The translations under genes were made by a program, and so were the position numbers. A DNA stretch of 32,948 nt from Streptomyces sp. SID486 (lineage in GTDB: Bacteria; Actinomycetota; Actinomycetes; Streptomycetales; Streptomycetaceae), in assembly GCF_009865385.1 (NCBI RefSeq), contig NZ_WWJT01000027.1, positions 1 to 32,948 on the forward strand, given 5' to 3'. A model generated the notes under the pieces. The model saw nothing but the letters and a program-made list of their open reading frames with translations, was not told the origin of the DNA and ran no database searches. Positions 1-8,137 of the stretch are shown here, in pieces (positions within the stretch are counted from its first letter, which is position 1; every line of letters starts with the position of its first letter).

Positions 1-74
1 CGGCAGTGGCCGCCGACACCGCCCGCCAGGCCGGCACCGGATCGCAGGACTCCCCGCGTGCTCCTGCGTCCTGA
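1..74 (+). CDS. Possible C-terminal tail of a gene entering from the left (partial)
   Basis: Reading from base 3, an open frame rich in Ala, Thr and Gln runs to a TGA at 72-74, with mostly G or C in third codon positions as expected for a real actinomycete gene. Only about 23 residues are visible and no family can be named. It would converge on the MBL-fold gene that ends at 103. It could equally be non-coding, so the call is weak. Confidence 0.25.
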   Translation, partial: AVAADTARQAGTGSQDSPRAPAS

Positions 75-102
75 TGACGGGGCAGTTGTGCGGTGGGATG
101 TG

Positions 103-927
103 TCAGTCGCCCGGAACGGTGCCCTCCTCGAAGCGGAGGTAGCGCTCGACGGACCGGGCGAGGACTTCGTTGCCGTGGCAGGTGACGACCCGGTCCCACC
201 AGGCGCCGTAGATCCGCTCGAAACGGTAGCCGGCGAGCAGGTCGGCCGCCGCGCGGACCGCCTGCGGGCGCTCCGGGATGTGGTTGGCATAGCTGTGCAT
301 GAGGGTCACCCAGCGGCTGTCCGGGCAGACGTTGACGACGTCGCCGGTGAACAGCGCCCCGTCGCCGGCGCTCCAGTGCAGCACCGCGCTGCCCGGGAAG
401 TGCACGCCCGGGTTGATCAGGGTCACCTCGTCGGTGAGCTGGAGTGTGCGCCCGCTCCAGAACCGCACGGCCGGGTCCGGCCGGCTCACCCACTGCCGGT
501 CGGCGTCGTGGAGATGGACCGGCGCGTCGAAGGCGTGCGCCCACTCCACCATCGCGGAGTAGAAGTGCGGGTGGCTGATCGCGATGTGGTCGATGCCGCC
601 GAGCTCCTCGACGGCGCGCACCATCGCGTCGTCCAGGTACGGCACGCAGTCCCACAGCACGTTCCCGGCGGCGGTGCGCAGCAGCAGGGCCCGCTGGCCG
701 ATGGCGAACTCCGGGGTGACCCCCACGCCGAGCACATCGGGCCCCTGCTCCTCGAAGCGGCCACTGTGGCCTTCCTCCCGCAAGCCTGCCAGTGTCGTCC
801 ACTGCTGGCCGTCCCGGCCCACGTACTGCCGTTCGTCCAAGCAGACCGGACAGTCCGGACGCGCGGCGGCGTACTGGGTGCCGCAGGTGCGGCAGATCGG
901 ACGTGCCGGGGCGGTGGTGTCAGCCAC
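103..927 (-). CDS. MBL-fold metallo-hydrolase-like protein with N-terminal zinc ribbon
   Basis: 274 aa. Residues 12-29 hold two CxxC knuckles (C12/C15 and C26/C29), a zinc-ribbon layout. The rest is a metallo-beta-lactamase fold with a GD pair (D196) and a late CHG (H251). The first metal motif reads H119-P-H121-F-Y-S, so the Asp and last His of the usual HxHxDH are replaced by Tyr and Ser, and the usual TPGH loop reads HFPGS. It may bind one metal or be a non-hydrolytic variant. The start overlaps the stop of the upstream SDR-like gene by 8 nt, so the two are probably translationally coupled. The substrate cannot be read from the sequence. The fold assignment is firm; catalytic activity is uncertain. 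Confidence 0.85.
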   Translation of the reverse strand: MADTTAPARPICRTCGTQYAAARPDCPVCLDERQYVGRDGQQWTTLAGLREEGHSGRFEEQGPDVLGVGVTPEFAIGQRALLLRTAAGNVLWDCVPYLDDAMVRAVEELGGIDHIAISHPHFYSAMVEWAHAFDAPVHLHDADRQWVSRPDPAVRFWSGRTLQLTDEVTLINPGVHFPGSAVLHWSAGDGALFTGDVVNVCPDSRWVTLMHSYANHIPERPQAVRAAADLLAGYRFERIYGAWWDRVVTCHGNEVLARSVERYLRFEEGTVPGD

Positions 928-1792
928 GGCTGCCTCCGGCGAGTTCGGTGAGGACGTACGGACGGCTCGGCCGCCAGCCCAGTTCCTCGACGGCGCGCCG
1001 TCCCGACACCACCTGGTTCAGGCCGAGGGCCTCGGCGAACGGGCCGCCCAGGGCCTCGGCGGCCTGCTCCACCGGCCAGGGCTCGACTCGGCCCGTGCCG
1101 CCCGCGGCGATGTCGGCGGCTGCGGCGAGTGCCGCGACCGGCACCGCTTCGTGCGCCACGCCGTGCAGCACGCTGCCCGCATCGCCCTTGGTCACCGCCA
1201 GCACGAAGAGTTCGGCGAGGTCGTCCACGTGCACCATGGGCCAGCGGACCGCGGCCGAGCCGACGTACCGGCCGGTGCCGTGCTCGCGTGCCCAGTCGGT
1301 CATCAGACCGGGGATACCGCCCCCGCGGCCGTACACGATGCCGGGCCGCACGACGACGGCGCGCACGTCGTCCCCGGCGGCGGCCAGCACGCGCTGCTCG
1401 ATCCGCGGACGGTAGCCGACGATGGCGATGGCGTCGGTCGGCGCGTCCTCGGTCAGCGGGGTGTCGCCGGTGGCACCGAGCACCCACACGCCACTGGTGT
1501 AGACGAACGCCCGGTTCGTGCCGCGCAACGGTGCGAGCAGAGCCTCGAGGGCGGCGGTGTCCACCGCTTCGTCGCCGGTCGGGGTGGCCAGGTTCACCAC
1601 CGCGTCCACGTCGTCCGTCACCGCCGCGCGCAGCGATGCCGGGTCGGTCAGATCGCCGACCCGCACCGGCACGTCCGGATGGAGCGCGGCCGCGTCCTTG
1701 ACCAGGGGCACCACGTCGTGGCCCTCCAGCGTCAGACGGGACACCACCGCGGAGCCGATGTAACCGGTGGCACCGAGCACCAGAACCCTCAT
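920..1792 (-). CDS. NAD(P)-binding epimerase/dehydratase-like protein (extended SDR)
   Basis: 290 aa from the ATG at 1792, chosen because the dinucleotide-binding motif GATGYIGS then begins about seven residues in and a good ribosome site (GGAGGG) lies just upstream; the longer open frame beyond it has no family signal. The protein is a Rossmann fold of the NAD-dependent epimerase/dehydratase type, with an AVVNLA segment and a Ser in the VYTSG strand. The expected YxxxK is not intact: the aligned region reads Y-R-P-R-I, so the catalytic Lys is missing. It may be an atypical SDR that binds cofactor but works differently. It overlaps the downstream MBL-fold gene by 8 nt, and the two likely share a message and a pathway. 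Confidence 0.85.
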   Translation of the reverse strand: MRVLVLGATGYIGSAVVSRLTLEGHDVVPLVKDAAALHPDVPVRVGDLTDPASLRAAVTDDVDAVVNLATPTGDEAVDTAALEALLAPLRGTNRAFVYTSGVWVLGATGDTPLTEDAPTDAIAIVGYRPRIEQRVLAAAGDDVRAVVVRPGIVYGRGGGIPGLMTDWAREHGTGRYVGSAAVRWPMVHVDDLAELFVLAVTKGDAGSVLHGVAHEAVPVAALAAAADIAAGGTGRVEPWPVEQAAEALGGPFAEALGLNQVVSGRRAVEELGWRPSRPYVLTELAGGSRG

Positions 1793-1910
1793 GAACCCTC
1801 CAAGCAGACGTTCTTCGAACAGGAGAACCGTAGGAACCGCGCCCGCACTCGCGGATCCGTCGAACGACCGGGGTGCGTACCGGCGTTCAGCCGCAAAGGG
1901 GGGCGCCGTA

Positions 1911-1940
1911 GGGCTGACCGGGCCGACCAGACCGACGGCG
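1911..1940. repeat. Intergenic motif shared with the region upstream of the LAL regulator
   Basis: The first 21 bases here match positions 4955-4975 at 20 of 21 sites, and after a 2-nt gap the CCGAC also matches. On the minus (sense) strand the unit reads GGTCAGCCC or GGTCGGCCC. It lies 120-150 bp upstream of the SDR-like start at 1792, a reasonable distance for an upstream regulator site. Function is inferred. Confidence 0.45.
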
Positions 1941-1974
1941 AGGAGGTGACGCCGGAGGCGGGACCGGGTGGAGG

Positions 1975-4812
1975 TCAGCCCAGGTCGAGCGCTCCCAGGG
2001 CGGCCCGCGATGTCACGCCGAGCTTCGGGTAGGCGTTGGACAGGTGATAGCCGACCGTGCGCGGGCTCAGGAACAGGCGCGCGCCGATGTCCCGGTTGCT
2101 CAGGCCAGTTGCCGCGAGCCGTACCACTCGCAGCTCCTGCACGGTCAGCCGGTCCACGAGAGCCACCCCCGCCACTGACGCGGCCGGGGCGACACCGACG
2201 GCCCGCAACTCCGCGCGGGCCCGATTCGCCCACGCGGCGGCCGGCATCCGCTCGAACGTCTTCAACGCCACGGTCAGCTCCTCCCGGGCGTCAGCCCGCC
2301 GCTTCGCCCGGCGCAGCCACTCCCCGTACAGCAACCGGGTGCGCGCCTCCTCGAACGGGCGGCCGTCCCCTTCGTGGGCGGCGAGCGCCCGCTCGTAGAA
2401 CTCCTCCGCAGTTGCGGCGTCGGCGGTGAGCAGGGCGCGACAGCGCAGCTCCACCGCCCTCGCCCACGCGGTTCCGGTGGCCCCGGTCCACCGCGCGAAA
2501 CTCTCGGCGGCCGGCCCGGCCTCGGCGGCCCGCTCCGTGCGCATGGCGGCCTCCACCTGGTCGGGCAGGCTGTGTACGGAAACCATGAGGTGCCGGTGCG
2601 GGCCCCCTGTCAGGGCAGCGAAATGTTGCAGCGCCCGGTCGTAGCGGCCGAGCCCGAGGTCGAGCAGACCGTGTGCCCTGGTCAGCCAGAACGGGGACGG
2701 TACGACATCGGGGCACAGGTCCTGTCCCGGCTGTCCGGCGGAGCCGCGGCCGAGCAGGTCCCCGCCCTCCGGGCCGTCAGTTCCGTCCGGTCCCTCCGTG
2801 GCGCCCGGCTCCTTCCCGTCGAGTGCGGCCAGTACCGCCAGAACGCCGCTGAACATCGTGGCGAGATGGCGCTGACCGGTGTCGCAGGCGATCTCCAGGC
2901 CCTCGACCGCCGTCGTGTACGCGTCCCGGTGCCGCCCCAGGAACAGCCGCAGCCGCGCCAGCCGTAGCAGCACCCGCGGCAGCACCCCGACGGCACCCTC
3001 CACCCGGCACTCCCGCTCCAGGGCCACGGCCTCGTCGTGCACCGTGCGGTACTCGCCGAGCAGCACGTCCCAGCCGTGCAGCCGCACCTGATCAGTCAGG
3101 CTGCGCTCATGCCGGGTCCGCACGACGTGGTCGGCGAACTCCCGTACCGCCGCCGCCCCGTCCACCAGATCACCCGCCAGCATGTCGAGAACCCCGGCCG
3201 CACCCCGGTGCACGGGATGCTCACCGAAGTCGAGACCGGCCACCTGCGCGCGGGTGTGCCGGGCCGCCGCGATCGGGTCCGGCGCCTCCCAGGCCATCGC
3301 GGTGGACTCGAACAGCAGCGACGCCCCCATGGCGGGACGGTGCGCCGTCACCTCGCAAGTCGCCTCGACGAGCAGCAGCCGCGCCGACTCCGCGCGGCCC
3401 TGCTCGTGTTCGAGTGCTGCCCGGACGCTGGCAAGCCGGGCGACCGCCGGTGGACTGCTCACCGGCCCCGCCTCGTCGGCGAGCATCCCCGCCAGTTCCA
3501 CCTGTCCTGCCTCGGCTGCTGCGGCGGCCGCGGCGGCCAGCCGCAGCGACCGGGCTTCCTGGTCCTCGGTCAGCCGGGCGGCCCGCCGATAGGCGGCGGC
3601 GACCGCCGCCCGGCCGCCCCGCGAGCGGAACAGTTCGGCGCTGCGCTCCAGTTCGGCGGCGACCTCGTCGTCGTACCCGACGGTCGCCGCGGCCAGATGC
3701 CAGGCCCGGCGGCCCATGTCGTCGGCGGCCGATGCCGCCTCCGCGAGCGCCCGGTGCGCGGCCGTCCGTTCGGCCAGCACCGCACCCTGATATGCGGCGG
3801 CGCGTGCCAGCGGATGCCGGAACACCAGCCGGCGTCCGGACACTCTCACCAGGCCCGCCGCCTCCGCCGGCCCGAGATCGCCGGCGGCCGCGCCCACCCG
3901 TTCCCCCGCCGCCACCAGCAGCGCCACGTCGCCGGTGTCGTCCGCCGCGGCGACCGTCAGCAGCAGACGGGTCGGCGCGAGCAGCGCTCGAATCCGCTCG
4001 TCGAAGATCCGCCGCACCCGCCACGAGGCCGGCAACACGGCGATCTCCCGGGCGTCCAGCGGCTCGCTCCCGTCGCGCTGGGCCGCCGTCAGAGCCCCCA
4101 CGAGCTCCACCATGGCCAGCGGATTACCCTGCGCGAGCCCGAGGATGCGGCTGCTCACGTCGGCATGCAGCTCGGGCGCCCGGGCCGCCAGCAGCGCCGT
4201 CCCCTCCTCGTCGGTCAGCGGCCCGAGGTGCAGCATCGGCAGGCCCTGCGCGCCGTCGAAGGCTGCCGCATCCTCATGCGCTGCGATCACCATGGCCACC
4301 CGCCCCCTGCCGAGCCGGCGGGCCGCGAACAGCAGAGCATCCAAGGTCTCCAGGTCCAGCCAGTGCGCGTCGTCCACCAGGACCACGACCGGACGTTCCT
4401 CGGCCAGCTCGTCGAGCAGGCCCAGCGTCGCGGCCCCGACCAGGAAGCGGTCCCCGGCGGGCACGTCGTCCGGCGTGATCGCCCCGCGCAGCGCCGTCAA
4501 CTGACGCTCTGGCAGGCTCCTGACCCGGTCCAGGGTTCCCCGGAGGAGCACCTGCAGACCGGCGTACGGCAGCGAGGCTTCCGACTGGACACCAGTACAC
4601 CGCAACAGCCGGGCTCCGGCTGCCGCCGCGGAGGCGCATCGGTCGAGCAGTGCCGTCTTGCCCGCTCCTGCCTCGCCGAGGAGCACCACGGCGCCGCCCC
4701 GGCTCTCCCGGACTCCCCTCAAGAGCCCGTCGAACACTTCCCGTTCGTGTTGCCGGCCGCTGAGACCGGCGGGTCCCCGATCGGCGGCGCTTGCCCGGAC
4801 CGCGTCGGTCAT
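1975..4812 (-). CDS. LuxR-family LAL-type ATPase transcriptional regulator
   Basis: 945 aa, the normal size for large ATP-binding LuxR (LAL) regulators. The N-terminal AAA/NACHT-like ATPase has Walker A GEAGAGKT at residues 46-53 and Walker B VVVLVDD at about 142-148, followed by a long alpha-helical TPR-like middle. The last 65 residues form a LuxR HTH (LTVQELRVVRLAATGLSNRDI and a TVGYHLSN recognition helix). The ATG at 4812 is preceded by GGAGGGG at good spacing. LAL proteins usually activate catabolic or natural-product operons in response to a ligand or phosphorylated sugar. It lies between the glycosyltransferase/MFS operon and the SDR/MBL pair on the same strand, and either could be its target. 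An iterated GGTCAGCCC motif lies upstream of it and of the SDR gene. Confidence 0.95.
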   Translation of the reverse strand: MTDAVRASAADRGPAGLSGRQHEREVFDGLLRGVRESRGGAVVLLGEAGAGKTALLDRCASAAAAGARLLRCTGVQSEASLPYAGLQVLLRGTLDRVRSLPERQLTALRGAITPDDVPAGDRFLVGAATLGLLDELAEERPVVVLVDDAHWLDLETLDALLFAARRLGRGRVAMVIAAHEDAAAFDGAQGLPMLHLGPLTDEEGTALLAARAPELHADVSSRILGLAQGNPLAMVELVGALTAAQRDGSEPLDAREIAVLPASWRVRRIFDERIRALLAPTRLLLTVAAADDTGDVALLVAAGERVGAAAGDLGPAEAAGLVRVSGRRLVFRHPLARAAAYQGAVLAERTAAHRALAEAASAADDMGRRAWHLAAATVGYDDEVAAELERSAELFRSRGGRAAVAAAYRRAARLTEDQEARSLRLAAAAAAAAEAGQVELAGMLADEAGPVSSPPAVARLASVRAALEHEQGRAESARLLLVEATCEVTAHRPAMGASLLFESTAMAWEAPDPIAAARHTRAQVAGLDFGEHPVHRGAAGVLDMLAGDLVDGAAAVREFADHVVRTRHERSLTDQVRLHGWDVLLGEYRTVHDEAVALERECRVEGAVGVLPRVLLRLARLRLFLGRHRDAYTTAVEGLEIACDTGQRHLATMFSGVLAVLAALDGKEPGATEGPDGTDGPEGGDLLGRGSAGQPGQDLCPDVVPSPFWLTRAHGLLDLGLGRYDRALQHFAALTGGPHRHLMVSVHSLPDQVEAAMRTERAAEAGPAAESFARWTGATGTAWARAVELRCRALLTADAATAEEFYERALAAHEGDGRPFEEARTRLLYGEWLRRAKRRADAREELTVALKTFERMPAAAWANRARAELRAVGVAPAASVAGVALVDRLTVQELRVVRLAATGLSNRDIGARLFLSPRTVGYHLSNAYPKLGVTSRAALGALDLG

Positions 4813-4946
4813 GTGGTGCTGTCCCCTCCTTCAGTGAGCATGGCTGACGATGTCATCGGTCCGACGGCGGTGCCCCCCGGTCCACGGTGCGCTCAACAGC
4901 ACGGTGCCGATGCCCCGTTCCTGTCTTCCGGTGAGCGGGATGACCT

Positions 4947-4985
4947 CGCTGACCGGGCTGACCGGGCTGACCAGAGTCCGACCAG
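4947..4985. repeat. Tandem 9-bp repeat (GCTGACCGG type) upstream of the LAL gene
   Basis: Three consecutive 9-bp units (GCTGACCGG, GCTGACCGG, GCTGACCAG) are followed by a related CCGACC. On the minus strand this reads as iterated GGTCAGCCC. It lies about 135-175 bp upstream of the LAL start at 4812, and a near-identical motif occurs at 1911-1940. It is a candidate regulator-binding array or simply a local duplication. Confidence 0.5.
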
Positions 4986-5009
4986 GCCGGACAGCAGAAC
5001 GCCGGGACA

Positions 5010-6296
5010 CTAGCCGGCGCCTCCCCGGATCATTGTTCTCGACTCGGTGGCCTCTCGGTGTTCGGGCGGCACGGCCGCCGCCGTCGTCGTGTACACGGCC
5101 TCGGCCGGCAGGCGCCGCTCCAGGGCGAGCAGCATGCCGGCCCCCGCCGTCGAGCTCGCCGCCAGCACCAGCCAGGGCAGCCGGCCGTCGACCGCCAGCA
5201 GCCCGGTGAACAGTGACGGCGCCAGGGTCTGGGACAGCGCCCAGGACAGCTGGTAGGTGGCCAGGTAGCGGCCGCGCGCCTCGGCGGGAGCGGCGCTCAC
5301 CGAGAGTGCGCCCGCGCTCGGGCTGTGCACCAGTTCGCCGATCGTGTACAGGACCAGCAGCCCGACCAGGCCGGCCATCACGCCCTGGCGTGGCATACCG
5401 CCCAGCAGGGCGTAGCCGAGGAACGCGGTGGCGAAGACCAGGGCGCCGACCGCGGCCACCCGGGTACGCCGGGCGAAGCGCCGGCCGAGCCTGCCGACCG
5501 GCACGCCGGCGAAGGCGCAGAGCGCGGTGTTGACCGCGAACAGCGGACCGGCCACCGAGGCGGGCAGGTCGAACTGGCTCACGGCGTACACCGGCAGCAG
5601 CACGCTGAGCGCCGAATAGCCCAGGGCGATCAGGAAGTTGGCCAGGGTGAGCCCGGCGTACGGGCTGTCGCGCAGCACCGCGCGATAGCCGGCCCGCTGC
5701 CGGCCGGTCGCGGGGCGGACCGGGTGGGGGGGCCTGATGCGCAGCGCGAACAGTGCCGCGACGAAGAAGGTGGCCGCGTTCAGCCAGGCGACCGCCAGGA
5801 AGCCGCGGTCACCTCCGAGTTGGACCAATCCGGCGGCGAGCAGGCCGCCGGCGCCGAGGCCGGCGTTGTTCACGCTCCGGGCGAGTGCCATCAGCCGGTC
5901 CCGGTGCTCCCCCTGGGCGAGTTCGCCGATCAGGGCCTGCTGGGTCGCGGGGAACGCCTGGGCGCCGGCCGCGGTGAGGGCGGCGACCAGGGCGAAGACC
6001 GGCAGGGTGGTACCGAGCGGGAAGGCCAGGAAGCCGAGGCCACGGAGCAGATACAGGGCCAGCCGCACCCGCCGGGCACCGAACCGGTCGACGGCCCAGC
6101 CGCCGACCGGCATGGCCCCCATCCCCAGCAGCCCGGCAGCGGTCAGGACGGTGCCGATCGTCGGCAGTGGCAGTCCGGTGATCCGCTGGAAGAAGACCAG
6201 GCTGAACGGCACGTACATACCCGTGCCCACCGCGTCCACCAGCATCCCGGCGATCAGGTTCCGCTCGCCGGGCACCCGGCGATCCTTCACCTTCAT
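5010..6296 (-). CDS. MFS transporter, probable drug or glycoside exporter
   Basis: 428 aa with about twelve hydrophobic segments and the MFS signature between helices 2 and 3 (GGWAVDRFGARRVRLALY). Major facilitator proteins of this kind export small molecules by proton antiport in the cytoplasmic membrane. The ATG at 6296 overlaps the stop of the glycosyltransferase gene by 4 nt (ATGA), the classic sign of translational coupling. That arrangement suggests export of a glycosylated product, or efflux acting together with inactivation by glycosylation. Substrate unknown. The C-terminal 25 residues are hydrophilic and probably cytoplasmic. Confidence 0.92.
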   Translation of the reverse strand: MKVKDRRVPGERNLIAGMLVDAVGTGMYVPFSLVFFQRITGLPLPTIGTVLTAAGLLGMGAMPVGGWAVDRFGARRVRLALYLLRGLGFLAFPLGTTLPVFALVAALTAAGAQAFPATQQALIGELAQGEHRDRLMALARSVNNAGLGAGGLLAAGLVQLGGDRGFLAVAWLNAATFFVAALFALRIRPPHPVRPATGRQRAGYRAVLRDSPYAGLTLANFLIALGYSALSVLLPVYAVSQFDLPASVAGPLFAVNTALCAFAGVPVGRLGRRFARRTRVAAVGALVFATAFLGYALLGGMPRQGVMAGLVGLLVLYTIGELVHSPSAGALSVSAAPAEARGRYLATYQLSWALSQTLAPSLFTGLLAVDGRLPWLVLAASSTAGAGMLLALERRLPAEAVYTTTAAAVPPEHREATESRTMIRGGAG

Positions 6297-7570
6297 ACCC
6301 TCTCCTCGAGTGCGGGGTGAGGCACGGACGCGGGCGGCCTCTCTCCGCCGACCGTGTCGAACAGCAGCTTCGCGGCCGCCGTCGCCCCGTCGGTGCGGAT
6401 CGTGGCAGCCACGGCGGCCGCTCGTGCGCGGGTGCCGGGGGTCAGGGCCGTCTCGAGTGCGGCCGACAGGGACTCGTAGGTCAGGGTCGGACCGTCATGC
6501 GCCGCGCCGATGCCCAGCTCGGCCACCCGGCCGGCCCAGTACGGCTGGTCCGCCATCTGGGCTGCCACCACCTGGGGCGCGCCGGCCCGGGCAGCCGTCG
6601 TCGTGGTGCCCGCGCCGCCGTGGTGCACGACGGCGGCCACGCGGGTGAACAGCACCTGCTGGTTGACCTCGCCGACGGCGAAGCAGTCGTCCCGGTCGTC
6701 GGTCAGGGCCAGGTCGGCCCAGCCGCGGGAGAGGAGGACGCGGCGGCCCTGCGCGCGGACCGCCTCGACGGCGGCCCGGGAGACGCTCTGCGCGTCGCGG
6801 ACGGGCATGCTGCCGAAGCCCACGTACACCGGGGGTTCGCCGGCGTCCAGGAACGCCTCCAGAGCGGCCGGGAGCGGGCGTTCGTCCGGCCGGATCCACG
6901 CGCCGGTCTGCACCACGTCGAGGTCGACCGGCTGCGGCCACGGGCTCAGGGCCGGGTCGGCCGCCAGCCATGGGCGGTCGGTGAAGACGTGATCGCGGAC
7001 GTTCTCCACCGGGGGCAGACCGATCGCGGCCCGGTGGGTGTTGACCGCCTCGCCGAACAGCGCGTTCATGTGCTCGGTGTTCAGGTCCCACAGCACCCGG
7101 TTGTCGGTCACCTCCGGCGGGAGCGGCCGGCCCGGCCACGCGAGCGGCGGGTGGTGCGGCGACGGCAGGTAGGTCGGGAAGTAGGCGACGAACACGTAGG
7201 GGACGCCCAGCTCGTCGGCCACCGCCCGCGCGGCGGCCGCGGCCGGGATCAAGCCGGTCGCCACCACGACGTCGCATCCCTCGGCCACCGCGGCGACCGA
7301 GTCGTACGTCGCGGCGAGCATCCGGGCCGCACGCTCGGACAGGCTCTCCGCCGGCAGCGGCTTCCCCGTCCCGGTCACCGCCCTGGTCGCCATCGCGCGC
7401 AACGACTGGCCGAGCGGCACCAGCGGGATGCCGGCACGGTCCAGCAGCTCCGCGAAGTCCGGCGGGGCGCACATCTGCACCTCCGCGCCGAGTGCCCGCA
7501 GTTCCGCCCCGAGCCCGAGCATCGGCTCGACGTCCCCGCGCGACCCGTACGCCATCAACAACGCACGCAT
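6293..7570 (-). CDS. Glycosyltransferase family 1 (GT-B), natural-product type
   Basis: 425 aa, the usual length for GtfB/OleD-like enzymes. The N-terminal motif GSRGDVEP (residues 9-16) and the C-terminal nucleotide-sugar motif HHGGAGTTTT (316-325), followed by D341-Q342 that contact the sugar, are all intact. These enzymes transfer a sugar from an NDP-sugar to a hydroxyl of an aromatic or macrocyclic aglycone; relatives include glycopeptide, macrolide and rifamycin glycosyltransferases. It starts 1 nt after the SnoaL-like stop and overlaps the MFS start by 4 nt, so the three are almost surely one operon. It could be a tailoring enzyme or a self-protection/resistance enzyme; the lack of any scaffold synthase nearby slightly favours the latter. 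Confidence 0.94.
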   Translation of the reverse strand: MRALLMAYGSRGDVEPMLGLGAELRALGAEVQMCAPPDFAELLDRAGIPLVPLGQSLRAMATRAVTGTGKPLPAESLSERAARMLAATYDSVAAVAEGCDVVVATGLIPAAAAARAVADELGVPYVFVAYFPTYLPSPHHPPLAWPGRPLPPEVTDNRVLWDLNTEHMNALFGEAVNTHRAAIGLPPVENVRDHVFTDRPWLAADPALSPWPQPVDLDVVQTGAWIRPDERPLPAALEAFLDAGEPPVYVGFGSMPVRDAQSVSRAAVEAVRAQGRRVLLSRGWADLALTDDRDDCFAVGEVNQQVLFTRVAAVVHHGGAGTTTTAARAGAPQVVAAQMADQPYWAGRVAELGIGAAHDGPTLTYESLSAALETALTPGTRARAAAVAATIRTDGATAAAKLLFDTVGGERPPASVPHPALEERV

Positions 7571-7571
7571 G

Positions 7572-7982
7572 TCAGGATTTCCCTTGCTTTCTTTGGATTC
7601 CGGCCTTGGCCGGCGGGGCGTCGCCCGTGGTCTTGCCGTAGCCGAGGGACTCGACGATCAACCCGTCCCGTACCAGCGTGAGGCTCACGCCGCGGACCGA
7701 GTCGGTGGGTCCGTCGCGGAAGTGGCACCGCCAGCGGACCGTCGCCCGTTCACCGGTGATGACGACGCTCTCCGGCTCGAACTGGATCGTGCGGTCCTCG
7801 GCGAGTGTCCGGCAGAACTCCAGGCACTCGGTGCGGCCTTCATAGCGGGTCCCGTCGGGGGCCGGCTCCTTCGCCTCCATCACGCAGTCGTCGGCGATCA
7901 GGTCGGCGAGCGTGGAGGCGTCATGGTCGATGAAGGCGCGGTTGAAGCAGTGGATGACCTCGGCCGTGGTACGGAACGTCAA
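7572..7982 (-). CDS. SnoaL/NTF2-like small protein, TTG start
   Basis: 136 aa from a TTG at 7982, preceded by GAGGAG at 8-nt spacing. The NTF2-like fold begins at once (TFRTTAEVIHCFNRAFIDHD). An in-frame ATG at 8141, overlapping the SDR stop as ATGA, would add about 53 low-complexity Arg/Gly/Pro residues, so I prefer the TTG. The family (polyketide cyclases SnoaL, ketosteroid isomerase-like and limonene epoxide hydrolase-like folds) covers isomerases, cyclases and binding proteins. An Asp/Glu-rich pocket segment (ADDCVMEAKEPAPDG) is present. It lies 1 nt before the glycosyltransferase, which suggests action on the same small molecule. The C-terminus is Lys-rich. Confidence 0.8.
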   Translation of the reverse strand: MTFRTTAEVIHCFNRAFIDHDASTLADLIADDCVMEAKEPAPDGTRYEGRTECLEFCRTLAEDRTIQFEPESVVITGERATVRWRCHFRDGPTDSVRGVSLTLVRDGLIVESLGYGKTTGDAPPAKAGIQRKQGKS

Positions 7983-8137
7983 TGCCGCAACTCCTCGGAA
8001 GTGGAACGATCGGTCTGCCTTGTCCCGTTCGGGCCCGGCCGGGCGACCGGCCCTCCCGGCGGTGCGCGTGCCGGCCCGGTGCCGACGGCCGGGCACCCCC
8101 GGTGGTCCGGTTCGGCCGGTGCCTGCGGGTCGTCGGG

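Noticed and set aside
58..951. Long plus-strand open frame opposite the first MBL-fold gene
   Set aside because: No family motif, and the minus-strand frame carries zinc-ribbon and MBL motifs; long antisense frames are expected in high-GC DNA.
3037..5013. 658-codon open frame antisense to the LAL regulator
   Set aside because: Composition is Arg/Gly/Gln/Pro-rich without domains, while the opposite strand has clear Walker and LuxR motifs.
7571..7600. Rifamycin-associated inverted element before the glycosyltransferase
   Set aside because: The gene starts 1 nt after its neighbour, and the known GGGGCTTGCGGCAAGCCCC motif is not seen there or before the operon.
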